Source of the DNA: an uncultured Steroidobacter sp.
Lineage (GTDB): Bacteria > Pseudomonadota > Gammaproteobacteria > Steroidobacterales > Steroidobacteraceae
DNA length: 64,000 bases
Assembly: GCF_937958065.1 (NCBI RefSeq)
Contig: NZ_CALFXI010000119.1
Span: 1-64,000, forward strand
Reading direction: 5' to 3'
The notes under the pieces are model-generated. The model saw only the letters and a program-made list of their open reading frames with translations. It ran no database searches and was not told the origin of the DNA. Made by a program: the position numbers and the translations under genes. This document shows positions 25,693 to 34,734 of this stretch, in pieces (the stretch's first letter is position 1; the number at the start of each line of letters is the position of its first letter).

Positions 25693-28600
25693 ATGACCAC
25701 GACCATTCCCGCCGCACGTCAGAAACTGATCGAGCGTATCGCCCAGTCCGCCCGCACGCTGAAGAAGCGCGGCGATCCGCTCGATGTTCAGGAGTTCATC
25801 CGCCAGTATTATCGAGGCGTCGGCGAGGAAGACCTGGCCGAGTACCGTCCCGACACGCTGGCAGCCATCGCCCTGGCGCATCTGCGCAGCGCCAGAGTGC
25901 GCAAGCCGAATCGACCGCTGGTGCGCGTGTTCAATACGGATGAAGCGCGCGACGGCTGGAACACGACGCACACCATCGTCGAAGTGACCACCGAAGACAT
26001 GCCGTTCCTGGTGGACTCGCTCGGCATGGTGCTGACCCAGGCGGGCCTCACCATTCACATGATGGTTCACCCGGTGCTGCCGATCCGGCGCGATCGCGCA
26101 GGCTCGCTCGAAACACTCGGCCAGAACGGCGACGCGAAGAAGTTCACGCAGGAGTCGTGGCAGCACATCGAGATCGATCGCATCGGCGCGCCGGAGCGGC
26201 TGCAGGAGATCGAGCAGAAACTGTTACGGACGCTCGAAGACGTGCGGCTCGCGGTCGGCGATTGGAACGAAATGCGCCAGCGCGCCACCGAGCTGGCCAA
26301 CGAGATCGAGCGCGACAATCCAGGCGTGCAACCCAACGAGGCGCGCGAAGCCAAGGCGCTGCTCGACTGGATGGCCGCGAATCATTTCACCTTCCTCGGC
26401 TATCGCCAGTACGAATTGAAACGGGGCCGCAGCGAAGACCTGCTGGTGCCGATGCCGGAAACGGGCCTGGGCATCCTGCGCGCGCGCAAGGGTTATCGCG
26501 CCGAACCGACCGTGCTCACCGGTGAGCTGCGTGAACACGCGCGCCAACCCGAGTTGATGCAGATCACCAAGGCGAACTCCGTGTCCACCGTGCATCGCTC
26601 GACGTATCTCGATTACGTCGGCGTGAAGACCGTCGATGCGCAGGGCCGCGTCACCGGCGAGAAACGTTTTCTCGGCCTGTTCACATCGGCGGTCTACAAC
26701 CGCAGCCCGCGCGAAATCCCGATGCTCCGTCACAAGATCGAGCGCGTGGTCGGGCACTTCGGCCTGGACCCGGCCAGTCACGACGGCAAGGCGGTCGTGC
26801 ACGTGCTGGAAACCTATCCGCGCGACGAGCTGTTCCAGGCGAGCGTCACCGACCTGATCCGCACCGTCCGCGGCATCGTCAATCTGTACGAGCGTCAGCG
26901 CGTGCGCGTGTTCCTGCGCCGGGACACCTTCGGTCGTTTCTATTCCGCCCTGATCTTCGTGCCGCGCGACCGCTACAACACGCAGGTCCGCCAGAAGATG
27001 GAAGCGGTGATCAACGACAAGCTCAAAGCCACCGCCATCGAATCGCAGATCCAGCTGTCCGAATCGGCACTGGCCCGGGTGCACATGATCATTCGCCTGC
27101 CGATCACCGGCGGCCCTCGCATCGATGCCGAAGAGCTGGAGCAGGCCATCGCCGAGACCGTGCGCACCTGGAGCGACAGGCTGCGCGATGCCTTGATCGA
27201 GAAGCATGGCGAACTGGACGGCCGCCTGCTGGCGGAGAAGTTCCACAACGCCTTCCCGGCCGCGTATGAGGAAGACACGAGCGCCGAAGTGGCGATCGAC
27301 GACATTCGCCAGCTCGACGAAGTGCTCGCCGACAGCGACAAGATCGCCATGCGCCTGGCGAGCGGCGAAGGCAAGACGGTTCACCTGCGATTGCTCAGAG
27401 CGGCGGCGCCGATCGCGTTGTCGCAAGCGTTGCCCATTCTCGAAAACATGGGCTTCATGATCGTCAGCGAGCGCCCCTATCGCATCGCCGTGGCCGGCGG
27501 CCGCCCGATCTGGCTGCAGGATTTCGAGATGCAGCGTCGCGACGGCAGCACGATCAATCCGGCCGCCTTGGGCGAACGCTTCACCGACGCGTTCTCGGCG
27601 GTGTGGACCGGCCGCGCCGAGAATGACGGCTTCAATCAACTCATCGTGGTCACCGATCTCACCTGGCGTCAGGCCAGCGTGCTGCGCGCTTACTGTCGTT
27701 ACGCGATCCAGACCGGCACGAGCCTGAGCCAGGCGTACATGGAGCAGGTGCTGATTTCGAACGCCAGGATCGCGACCATCCTGTCGCAGCTGTTCGAAGC
27801 GCAGTTCGATCCGGCGCACAAGCCGGCCAAACGCAGCGCCGACGTGGATCGGCTCAAACAGGAGCTGTCCGATCTGCTCGATTCGGTGCGCAGCCTCGAC
27901 GAGGACCGCATCCTGCGTCGTTTCGCGCACGCCATTCAGGCGACTCTGCGCACCAACTACTTCCAGCTGGACGCGAGCGGCGCACCCAAGCAGTGGCTGT
28001 CGTTCAAGCTCGATTCGCGCAGCATTCCCGAAGTGCCGCAGCCGCGACCGGCATTCGAGATCTTCGTTTACTCCCCGCGCGTCGAAGGCGTTCATCTGCG
28101 CATGGGCCAGGTGGCCCGCGGCGGCATCCGCTGGTCCGATCGTCGCGAGGACTTCCGTACTGAAGTGCTGGGCCTGATGAAGGCGCAGAACGTGAAGAAC
28201 ACCTTGATCGTGCCGGTCGGCGCGAAAGGCGGCTTCGTTCCCAAGCGCCTGCCCGCGGGCGCGAGCCGCGAAGAGGTGCAGCGCGAAGGCGTGGAGTGCT
28301 ATCGCACCTACATCTCGGCGCTGCTCGACATCACCGACAACATCGTCGAAGGCAAGATCGTGCCGCCGGCGCAGGTGGTCCGTCGCGATGGCGACGATCC
28401 GTATCTGGTGGTCGCGGCCGACAAAGGCACGGCAACCTTCTCCGATATCGCCAATCGGCTGGCCGCCGACTACAACTTCTGGCTGGGCGACGCCTTCGCC
28501 TCGGGCGGTTCGGCCGGTTACGACCACAAGAAGATGGGCATCACGGCGCGCGGCGCCTGGGAGTGCGTGAAGCGCCATTTCCGCGAGATGGGCATCGACA

Positions 28601-30525
28601 CCCAGTCGCAGGACTTCACCGCGATCGGCATCGGTGACATGGCCGGCGACGTGTTCGGCAACGGCATGCTGCAGTCGCCGCACATCCGTCTGCTGGCGGC
28701 CTTCAACCATCAGCACATCTTTCTGGACCCGGATCCGGATGCGGCGGCCTCTTATAAAGAGCGTCAGCGCATGTTCAACCTGCCGCGCTCCACCTGGGAG
28801 GACTACAACCGCAAGCTGATCTCCAGGGGCGGCGGTGTCTACGCGCGCAACGTCAAGTCGATCAAGGTGTCGCCGCAGGTGCAGGCCATGCTCGGCATCA
28901 AGCGCGACACGTTCACGCCGATCGAGCTGATTCGCGCGATTCTGTGCATGCCGGTCGACCTGCTGTGGAATGGCGGCATCGGCACCTACGTGAAGGCCAC
29001 CGACGAATCTCATCTCGATGTGGGCGACCGCGCCAATGACGCCGTGCGCGTCAACGGCCGCGAGCTGCGCTGCAAAGTGGTCGGCGAAGGCGGCAATCTC
29101 GGCTTTTCGCAACGCGGGCGCATCGAGTACGCGCTCTCCGGCGGCCGCATCAACACCGACTTCGTCGACAACTCCGGTGGCGTGGATTGCTCGGATCACG
29201 AAGTCAACATCAAGATCCTGCTCAACAACCTGCCCAAGCGCGCCGGCCTGACGCTGGACAAGCGCAACGTGCTGCTGGCCGACATGACCGACGAGGTCGC
29301 CGCCCTGGTGCTGCGTGACAACTATCTGCAGAGCCAGGCGCTGTCGATGCTGGAGGCCCGCGCGAGCAAGGACCTGCTCGAGCATGCGCATTCGATCCGC
29401 CGGCTGGAACTGTCGGGGCTGCTGGATCGCGGGCTCGAATTCCTGCCCGCCAGTGAAGAGATCACCGAGCGGCAGCAGGCCAGCAAGGGCCTGACGCGGC
29501 CCGAGCTCGCCATCCTGCTGGCGTACGCCAAGATGGCGCTGTACTCGAAGCTCATCGACTCGGATGTGCCCGAGGATCCGTTCCTGGGCCACGAGCTGGA
29601 GCGTTACTTCCCGGCGTTGATGCAGAAACGCTTCAGCAAGTATCTGCCCGAGCACCGGCTGCGGCGGGAGATCATCGCCACCGCGACCACCAACAGCATC
29701 GTCAACCGCATGGGCCCGACGTTCGCCCGCCGTGTGCAGGAAGACACCGGCGCCAACGCCGGCACCGTCGCCCGCGCCTACGCCATTGCGCGCGAGTTCG
29801 TGGCCATGCGCGACACCTGGGCCGACATCGAAGCGCTCGATACCAGGATCGCAGCGTCGGTTCAGTACGAGATGATGTTCGAGACCACTCGGCTGCTGCG
29901 CTTCTGCACCTACTGGCTGATTCATCGCCAGAGCGGCCAGCTCGACATCGAGCGCCAGGTCTCGCGCTTCCGTCGCGGCATGAAGGAGCTCGACGCTCTG
30001 CTGCCGAAGACGCTCAGTGGCGATGACCTCGCGGTCTACAACAATCGTCATGCTCGCTACGCCGGCGCCAACGTGCCGGACAAGCTCGCCCGGCGCATGG
30101 CCAGCCTGATGGCGCTGCGCTCCGGCCCCGATCTGATCGAGATCTCCGAAGCGAGCGGCCTGTCGCTGGATCGAATCGCCGCGCTCTACTTTGGCGTGGG
30201 CACGGCGTTGTCGCTGGATTGGATCCGGGAGCAGGTCGAAGTGCTCGGCGTGGAGGGGCACTGGCAAGCGGTGGCCCGCACGACGCTGCGCGACAACGTC
30301 TACAACCTGCAGCGAGCCCTGTGCTTGCAAGTGATCGCGGAGTCCAAGCGCGCCAGCAGGCAAGACAAGGCCGCCCCCGGCGAGCTGCTCGAAGGCTGGA
30401 TCGCTCGGCATCGCGCCGCTGTCGACTACCTGCGACAGACGGTCAGCGACATGCGCGCGCTGCCGGCAATGGACTTTGCAACGCTGTCGGTCGCGCTGCA
30501 GGCAGTTCGCCGCATGACGGAGTGA
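25693..30525 (+). CDS. gdhB: NAD-specific glutamate dehydrogenase, large (180-kDa class)
   Basis: A 1610-residue enzyme, the usual size for this class, that deaminates glutamate to 2-oxoglutarate. A long N-terminal regulatory region with ACT-like repeats (DMPFLVDSLGMVLTQAGLTI) precedes the catalytic region, starting near ARGGIRWSDRREDFRTEV. Further signatures are NTLIVPVGAKGGFVPKR, AIGIGDMAGDVFGNGML and VVGEGGNLGFSQRGRIEYAL with the nucleotide-binding fold. ATG 25693 was chosen as the first plausible start after the operon before it. The hairpin just after the stop marks the end of the transcript. Confidence 0.95.
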   Translation: MTTTIPAARQKLIERIAQSARTLKKRGDPLDVQEFIRQYYRGVGEEDLAEYRPDTLAAIALAHLRSARVRKPNRPLVRVFNTDEARDGWNTTHTIVEVTTEDMPFLVDSLGMVLTQAGLTIHMMVHPVLPIRRDRAGSLETLGQNGDAKKFTQESWQHIEIDRIGAPERLQEIEQKLLRTLEDVRLAVGDWNEMRQRATELANEIERDNPGVQPNEAREAKALLDWMAANHFTFLGYRQYELKRGRSEDLLVPMPETGLGILRARKGYRAEPTVLTGELREHARQPELMQITKANSVSTVHRSTYLDYVGVKTVDAQGRVTGEKRFLGLFTSAVYNRSPREIPMLRHKIERVVGHFGLDPASHDGKAVVHVLETYPRDELFQASVTDLIRTVRGIVNLYERQRVRVFLRRDTFGRFYSALIFVPRDRYNTQVRQKMEAVINDKLKATAIESQIQLSESALARVHMIIRLPITGGPRIDAEELEQAIAETVRTWSDRLRDALIEKHGELDGRLLAEKFHNAFPAAYEEDTSAEVAIDDIRQLDEVLADSDKIAMRLASGEGKTVHLRLLRAAAPIALSQALPILENMGFMIVSERPYRIAVAGGRPIWLQDFEMQRRDGSTINPAALGERFTDAFSAVWTGRAENDGFNQLIVVTDLTWRQASVLRAYCRYAIQTGTSLSQAYMEQVLISNARIATILSQLFEAQFDPAHKPAKRSADVDRLKQELSDLLDSVRSLDEDRILRRFAHAIQATLRTNYFQLDASGAPKQWLSFKLDSRSIPEVPQPRPAFEIFVYSPRVEGVHLRMGQVARGGIRWSDRREDFRTEVLGLMKAQNVKNTLIVPVGAKGGFVPKRLPAGASREEVQREGVECYRTYISALLDITDNIVEGKIVPPAQVVRRDGDDPYLVVAADKGTATFSDIANRLAADYNFWLGDAFASGGSAGYDHKKMGITARGAWECVKRHFREMGIDTQSQDFTAIGIGDMAGDVFGNGMLQSPHIRLLAAFNHQHIFLDPDPDAAASYKERQRMFNLPRSTWEDYNRKLISRGGGVYARNVKSIKVSPQVQAMLGIKRDTFTPIELIRAILCMPVDLLWNGGIGTYVKATDESHLDVGDRANDAVRVNGRELRCKVVGEGGNLGFSQRGRIEYALSGGRINTDFVDNSGGVDCSDHEVNIKILLNNLPKRAGLTLDKRNVLLADMTDEVAALVLRDNYLQSQALSMLEARASKDLLEHAHSIRRLELSGLLDRGLEFLPASEEITERQQASKGLTRPELAILLAYAKMALYSKLIDSDVPEDPFLGHELERYFPALMQKRFSKYLPEHRLRREIIATATTNSIVNRMGPTFARRVQEDTGANAGTVARAYAIAREFVAMRDTWADIEALDTRIAASVQYEMMFETTRLLRFCTYWLIHRQSGQLDIERQVSRFRRGMKELDALLPKTLSGDDLAVYNNRHARYAGANVPDKLARRMASLMALRSGPDLIEISEASGLSLDRIAALYFGVGTALSLDWIREQVEVLGVEGHWQAVARTTLRDNVYNLQRALCLQVIAESKRASRQDKAAPGELLEGWIARHRAAVDYLRQTVSDMRALPAMDFATLSVALQAVRRMTE

Positions 30526-30531
30526 CCTTCC

Positions 30532-30559
30532 CCTTGGGAGCGCCTCGGCGCTCCCAAGG
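30532..30559 (+). terminator. Strong hairpin after gdhB
   Basis: CCTTGGGAGCGC (30532-30543) pairs perfectly with GCGCTCCCAAGG (30548-30559) around a CTCG loop, starting six bases after the gdhB stop. It is followed by AATAACG rather than a T run, so Rho-independent strength is uncertain, but stem length and position fit a terminator. Confidence 0.75.
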
Positions 30560-30593
30560 AATAACGCCGCGCGAACCCCAGGTGCCGATTTTA

Positions 30594-30637
30594 TTAACAC
30601 CTGAATGACGGTTTCGTTAACACGTGGCCCACGTGTT
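30594..30637. promoter_or_regulatory. Repeated AACAC/GTGTT half-sites upstream of gpmA
   Basis: A 19-bp perfect palindrome, AACACGTGG C CCACGTGTT at 30619-30637, sits about 140 bp before the gpmA start. The same TTAACAC half-site also occurs 23 bp earlier at 30594-30600, and another GTGTT follows near 30639. Such arrays suit cooperative binding of a dimeric regulator. No candidate protein is linked by position. Confidence 0.5.
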
Positions 30638-30775
30638 GGTGTTTCTGCCGGGACTGACGGTAACTGGCGACAGCGATTGTTGCGTGCCAGGACAATATGA
30701 ATGGACGCAGCGACACCTGCGGCTTGGGGGCGATGTCTGATATAAAGTCGCCCCTGCTTCATCCTTACTTTAGTT

Positions 30776-31531
30776 ATGCCCGGCCAACTCGTACTTCTGC
30801 GTCACGGACAAAGCACCTGGAATCTGGAAAACCTGTTCACCGGCTGGGTGGACGTGGATCTGACCGAACAGGGCCGCAACGAAGCGCGGGCCGCGGGCAA
30901 GCTGCTCAAGGAGGAAGGTTTCGAGTTCCAGCAGGTGTTCACGTCGGTGCTCAAGCGCGCCATCCGCACCATGTGGATCGCGCTCGATGAAATGGACCGC
31001 ATGTGGCTGCCGGTGGAGCGCAGCTGGCGCCTGAACGAGCGCCACTACGGTGCCCTGCAAGGCCTGAACAAGGCCGAGACCGTCGAAAAATTTGGCGCCG
31101 ACCAGGTGAAGATCTGGCGCCGCAGCTATGACATCCCGCCGCCGGCCCTGTCGCTGGACGACCAGCGCCATCCGCGTTTCGACCTGCGCTACGCGTCCCT
31201 GCAGCCCTCGGAACTGCCGACCACCGAATCTTTGAAAACGACCCTCGATCGAGTGCTGCCGTACTGGAACAACCGCCTCGCTCCGGAGTTAAACGCCGGA
31301 CGAAATGTATTAGTCGTCGCACACGGCAACAGTCTGCGCGCGCTTGTAAAGATGCTCGACGGTATGTCCGATTCAGAGATCGTCGAGTTCAACATTCCGA
31401 CTGGCGTACCGATTCATTACCAGTTGGACCAGGCGCTCAAGCCCACCTCGCGTCGCTTCCTGGGCGACCCCGAGGCCATCAAGGCCGCAGCCGACGCCGT
31501 CGCGCGACAGACCGAAAAGAAATCGGGCTAA
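30776..31531 (+). CDS. gpmA: 2,3-bisphosphoglycerate-dependent phosphoglycerate mutase
   Basis: Interconverts 3- and 2-phosphoglycerate in glycolysis and gluconeogenesis. The 251-residue protein has the phosphohistidine motif LVLLRHGQSTWNLENLFTGW near the N-terminus, the proton-donor region WRLNERHYGALQGLNK, and the second histidine in VLVVAHGNSLRALVKML. Length and motifs match the dPGM class. It is a single gene with long non-coding flanks on both sides. Confidence 0.97.
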   Translation: MPGQLVLLRHGQSTWNLENLFTGWVDVDLTEQGRNEARAAGKLLKEEGFEFQQVFTSVLKRAIRTMWIALDEMDRMWLPVERSWRLNERHYGALQGLNKAETVEKFGADQVKIWRRSYDIPPPALSLDDQRHPRFDLRYASLQPSELPTTESLKTTLDRVLPYWNNRLAPELNAGRNVLVVAHGNSLRALVKMLDGMSDSEIVEFNIPTGVPIHYQLDQALKPTSRRFLGDPEAIKAAADAVARQTEKKSG

Positions 31532-32030
31532 CGAAGGACGGAAGGTTTGAATCTGCGCTGTCGCCATTCGCGAACAGCGCAGCGGGCTGATTGTGACTCG
31601 TGCATCAAAGCAACAGATGTTTGCAACGCTGTTGCGTTGTCAGCGGCAGCTGGGACGAGTCGCGATTTAACACTTGAAATCAACGTTCCACATTGATGCA
31701 CAGCTGCGATTGAACTGTTCACGCATGACGCATGTCATCTGCTCGTCGTGTTCGAATGTTGTACTTGCGCAGCAAACGAGATTGGTCTAATTAACCTGTA
31801 AAGGTTTTATTCGATGCATTTCGGTGCGCGTTGTGTTGTTTCGCCGTTCAGCGACGGCAAAAATTACATTGGAATAGAACTTGCTTCGTTGAAAGCAAGC
31901 AAAGATGGGGCAAGGCGTTCGTGAGTCTTGCGAAATGTTTCATTTGCGAGCCGTGGGGACGGGGGCGCAAACGCACACAACGATATGCGACGAACCTGTC
32001 CGCGTGTGCGTCATTGATGAGGAGTGATGC
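31532..32030. other. Gene-free region before the exopolysaccharide locus
   Basis: About 500 bp without a supportable gene, less GC-rich than the rest. It holds a probable gpmA terminator (CTGCGCTGT at 31553-31561 with ACAGCGCAG at 31574-31582), an inverted repeat AACCT-GTAA-AGGTT at 31793-31806, and a hairpin CTTGCTT (31880-31886) with AAGCAAG (31893-31899). No clear -35/-10 pair stands out. An open frame at 31831-32040 is Cys/Arg-rich and has no ribosome site. The region probably contains the promoter and a long leader for the downstream locus. Confidence 0.6.
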
Positions 32031-32387
32031 ATGCGTCTGATCAGACTCGCGCTGGCTTTCGTAGCCGTGAGTATCAGCTGGGCCGCAACCGCGACCCCGG
32101 CAATCAACAGCACCGTGAACGGCCCTATCGCCGCTCCCGCGGCGGCCACCACACAAATGGTCGCGGCCCATACCCAGGTGCGCATCGATGGCAACGGCCT
32201 GAGCGGCAACCTGACCGGCAACTTGAACGGCAGCGACAGCCGGACCAGCTCCGGCACGGCGCCCGGCGGCATGGATGATCCGATCTCGCGCGGCTGGCTG
32301 ATGGCTCTGGTCACGGTGTTGCTGATCGGCCATCAGCTGCGCCGCAAGCATCGTTTCCTCCGCCCGCACCGTTTCAGCGACCTTTGA
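32031..32387 (+). CDS. Small secreted protein with C-terminal membrane tail, head of the EPS locus
   Basis: A 118-residue protein not recognised from a named family. It has a signal peptide (MRLIRLALAFVAVSISWAAT), a low-complexity middle rich in Asn, Gly, Ser and Thr (DGNGLSGNLTGNLNGSDS), and a C-terminal hydrophobic helix (WLMALVTVLLIGHQ) ending in a basic tail (LRRKHRFLRPHRF). That tripartite ending resembles sorting signals such as PEP-CTERM, but no PEP motif is present and no exosortase is in the window. GAGGAG six bases before the ATG supports the start. It lies 37 bp before the initiating transferase and probably belongs to the same operon. Confidence 0.65.
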   Translation: MRLIRLALAFVAVSISWAATATPAINSTVNGPIAAPAAATTQMVAAHTQVRIDGNGLSGNLTGNLNGSDSRTSSGTAPGGMDDPISRGWLMALVTVLLIGHQLRRKHRFLRPHRFSDL

Positions 32388-32424
32388 TTGCTGAACCGGC
32401 TGCGTAGCGGCGGGTGGGAGTGAG

Positions 32425-33858
32425 ATGCTGAATCAACGTCAATCCTTGAGGTCGTACGATCGATCGGCCGGCGTCAGCGCGTCGGAGCCGACGTCGCTGT
32501 TCGTCCTGAAGTCCCTGCTCTATCCGGTAATGCCGGTGCTCACGCTCGCGCTGTGCATGCTGGTGTGGCGCGAAAGCCTGTTGCAGGGACCGTACTTCCT
32601 GATGGCCGTGCTGGCGTTCTTCGGCGCCGCCGACGTGCTCGACGCGCTGCCGATGTCGCCGCCGCGGCATCGCTCGATGGCCATCGCCTCACTGCTGGAC
32701 ATCATCTTCCGCTGGTTCCTGGTGATCGCGTTCATCTGGGCGCTGCTGGAGATCGCGGGCATTGCCAACCAGCTGCGCTGGGAAGTGCTGGTCAGCTGGG
32801 CCTTCTGCACTCCGCTGGTGCTGTGGGTCGGCCGGCTGTATGCGCCGCACCTGTTCATGCGAGCCAGCAACAGCGGCGCGCCTCGCAAGGTCGTGATCGC
32901 CGGCGCCAACCGCCTCGGCGCGAAGCTGGCGAAGAGCCTGCAGGAATCGCCCTGGCTGAACATGGAAGTGGTGGGATATTTCGACGACCGCGATTCCGGA
33001 CGCTTGCCCGAGGAGTGCGCGCGCCGGGTGCTGGGCAAGCTGAGCTGGATGCGCGATTACATCGCGCGCAACTCCATCGACGTGGTCTACATCACGCTGC
33101 CCATGACGCGTCACCCGCGCATCACCGAGCTGCTGCAATCGTTGAAAGATTCGACCGCCTCGGTGTATTTCGTGCCCGACCTGACCATGTGCGACCTGGT
33201 CCAGCCGCGCTTCGACCTGGTGAACGGCGTGCCGGTGGTGGCGGTATGCGAGTCGCCGTTCTACGGCGGGCGTGGCATCGCCAAGCGTCTGAGCGACATA
33301 GCGATCTCGGCAGTGGCCATCGCACTGCTCTCGCCGGTGATGCTGGCGGTCGCAGCGGCCATCCGTCTCACCTCGCCGGGCCCGGTGATCTTCCGCCAGA
33401 AGCGCTACGGCCTGGATGGCAAGGAGATCGTGGTCTACAAGTTCCGCTCCATGACCGTCACCGAAGACGGCAACAAGAGTTACACCCAGGTCACGCGCAA
33501 CGACTCGCGCGTCACGCCAGTCGGGTCGTTCATTCGCGCCACGTCGCTGGATGAACTCCCGCAGCTGTTCAATGTCCTGGAAGGAACCATGAGTATCGTC
33601 GGCCCGCGCCCGCATGCGGTCGCGGTCAACGAGCAGTACCGGCGGCTGATCCCCGGCTACATGCTCCGGCACAAGGTGAAGCCGGGCATTACCGGCTGGG
33701 CGCAGGTCAACGGTTTCCGTGGCGGCGATGACATTGGCTCGATGCGTGCACGTATCGAACATGATCTGGAATATCTCCAGCACTGGTCGCTCACGCTCGA
33801 CCTGATGATCATCCTCAAGACAGCTATGGTGGTTTGGAACGACAGACATGCTTATTAG
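32425..33858 (+). CDS. Undecaprenyl-phosphate glycosyl-1-phosphate transferase (WcaJ/GumD-like)
   Basis: A 477-residue polyisoprenyl-phosphate hexose-1-phosphate transferase that starts repeat-unit synthesis. Four N-terminal hydrophobic segments are followed by a nucleotide-binding-like domain (RKVVIAGANRLGAKLAKSLQ). The C-terminal catalytic domain shows KRLSDIAISAVAIALLSPVM, RQKRYGLDGKEIVVYKFRSM, and the DELPQLFNVLEGTMSIVGPR motif, with PGITGWAQVNGFRGG near the end. Sugar specificity is probably glucose by analogy with GumD/WcaJ, but it cannot be read directly. The stop overlaps the epsE start by 11 bp. Confidence 0.93.
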   Translation: MLNQRQSLRSYDRSAGVSASEPTSLFVLKSLLYPVMPVLTLALCMLVWRESLLQGPYFLMAVLAFFGAADVLDALPMSPPRHRSMAIASLLDIIFRWFLVIAFIWALLEIAGIANQLRWEVLVSWAFCTPLVLWVGRLYAPHLFMRASNSGAPRKVVIAGANRLGAKLAKSLQESPWLNMEVVGYFDDRDSGRLPEECARRVLGKLSWMRDYIARNSIDVVYITLPMTRHPRITELLQSLKDSTASVYFVPDLTMCDLVQPRFDLVNGVPVVAVCESPFYGGRGIAKRLSDIAISAVAIALLSPVMLAVAAAIRLTSPGPVIFRQKRYGLDGKEIVVYKFRSMTVTEDGNKSYTQVTRNDSRVTPVGSFIRATSLDELPQLFNVLEGTMSIVGPRPHAVAVNEQYRRLIPGYMLRHKVKPGITGWAQVNGFRGGDDIGSMRARIEHDLEYLQHWSLTLDLMIILKTAMVVWNDRHAY

Positions 33859-34660
33859 TCCGATGGCGCGCCGATTTGCCTCAACGCTGAGCGCGGTGCT
33901 GCTGATGATCTGCTCGATGCTGAGCAGTGCGAGCCTCGCGGCGGATGCGGACTATCGCCTGGGATCGGGCGATCTGTTGCGGGTCAACGTGTTCGGCTCG
34001 CCGGAGCTGTCCGGCGAAGTGCGGGTGAGCGAGTCCGGCAACATCACCTATCCGCTGATCGGCCAGGTGCAGGTGGCCGGCAAGTCGCCGGCCCAGGTCG
34101 AAGCGCAGCTGGTGACCGCGTTCGTCGAGGGCGGCTATCTGAAGCAGCCGCAGGTGTCGGTGCTGGTGGTGGAGTACCGCAGCCAGAAGGTGTCGGTCAT
34201 GGGTCACGTCAGCAAGCCCGGCCAGTATTCGCTGCAATCCAGCAGCCGCGTGCTGGATGTGCTCGCCGAGGCCGGCGGTCCGGTCAATGGAGAGGCGGCC
34301 GACGTGGCGACGCTGATGCGCAAGGACGGCAGCAAGCTGACGGTCGATCTGGCGGCGCTGTTCATGGGCGATCCCGCCCAGAACCACGAGGTCGGTGGCG
34401 GCGACACTCTGTATGTGCCGCGCGCCCCGCAGTTCTATGTGTATGGCGAGGTGCAGAGGCCCGGCATGTACAAGCTCGAGCGCGGCATGACGGTATCACG
34501 CGCGATCTCGGCCGGTGGCGGCCTGACGACGCGCGGCTCGGAGCGTCGGGTGGTGATCAAGCGCAAGGACAAGGACGGTAAAGAACAACACTACTCGGCG
34601 AAGGGCGCTGACCTGCTGCAAGCCGACGACGTGTTGATGGTCAAGGAAGGTTTGTTCTGA
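33848..34660 (+). CDS. epsE: Polysaccharide export protein EpsE (Wza/GumB family)
   Basis: A 270-residue outer-membrane polysaccharide export protein. A signal peptide ends near SMLSSASLAADA, followed by the Poly_export domain (DYRLGSGDLLRVNVFGSPEL) and two SLBB domains (VSVMGHVSKPGQYSLQSSS; FYVYGEVQRPGMYKLERGM). It lacks an obvious lipobox, unlike Wza, as in EpsE-type proteins. It begins inside the preceding gene's 3' end and is followed by a hairpin and epsF. It should cooperate with EpsL at the outer membrane. Confidence 0.9.
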   Translation: MLISPMARRFASTLSAVLLMICSMLSSASLAADADYRLGSGDLLRVNVFGSPELSGEVRVSESGNITYPLIGQVQVAGKSPAQVEAQLVTAFVEGGYLKQPQVSVLVVEYRSQKVSVMGHVSKPGQYSLQSSSRVLDVLAEAGGPVNGEAADVATLMRKDGSKLTVDLAALFMGDPAQNHEVGGGDTLYVPRAPQFYVYGEVQRPGMYKLERGMTVSRAISAGGGLTTRGSERRVVIKRKDKDGKEQHYSAKGADLLQADDVLMVKEGLF

Positions 34661-34669
34661 ATTGGCAGC

Positions 34670-34702
34670 TTCAGGCCGGTGGCACTGCGCCACCGGCCTG
34701 AA
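34670..34702 (+). repeat. Long hairpin inside the EPS operon, between epsE and epsF
   Basis: TTCAGGCCGGTGGC (34670-34683) pairs perfectly with GCCACCGGCCTGAA (34689-34702) around a 5-base loop: a 14-bp GC-rich stem 9 bases after the epsE stop and 32 bases before epsF. No T tract follows. It could be an attenuating terminator or an mRNA-processing or stability element that sets different levels for export and chain-length genes. Confidence 0.7.
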
Positions 34703-34734
34703 ACGATCGCAACGGTTACTGGGAACGAAGCACT

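Noticed and set aside
26224..30762. Open frame of 1512 codons antisense to gdhB
   Set aside because: It is a GC-rich shadow of the dehydrogenase gene: composition is His/Arg/Gly-rich, no domain is recognisable, and gdhB itself has full family signatures.
31831..32040. 69-codon Cys/Arg-rich frame before the EPS locus
   Set aside because: No ribosome site, no recognisable pattern, and it overlaps the start of the better-supported secreted protein.
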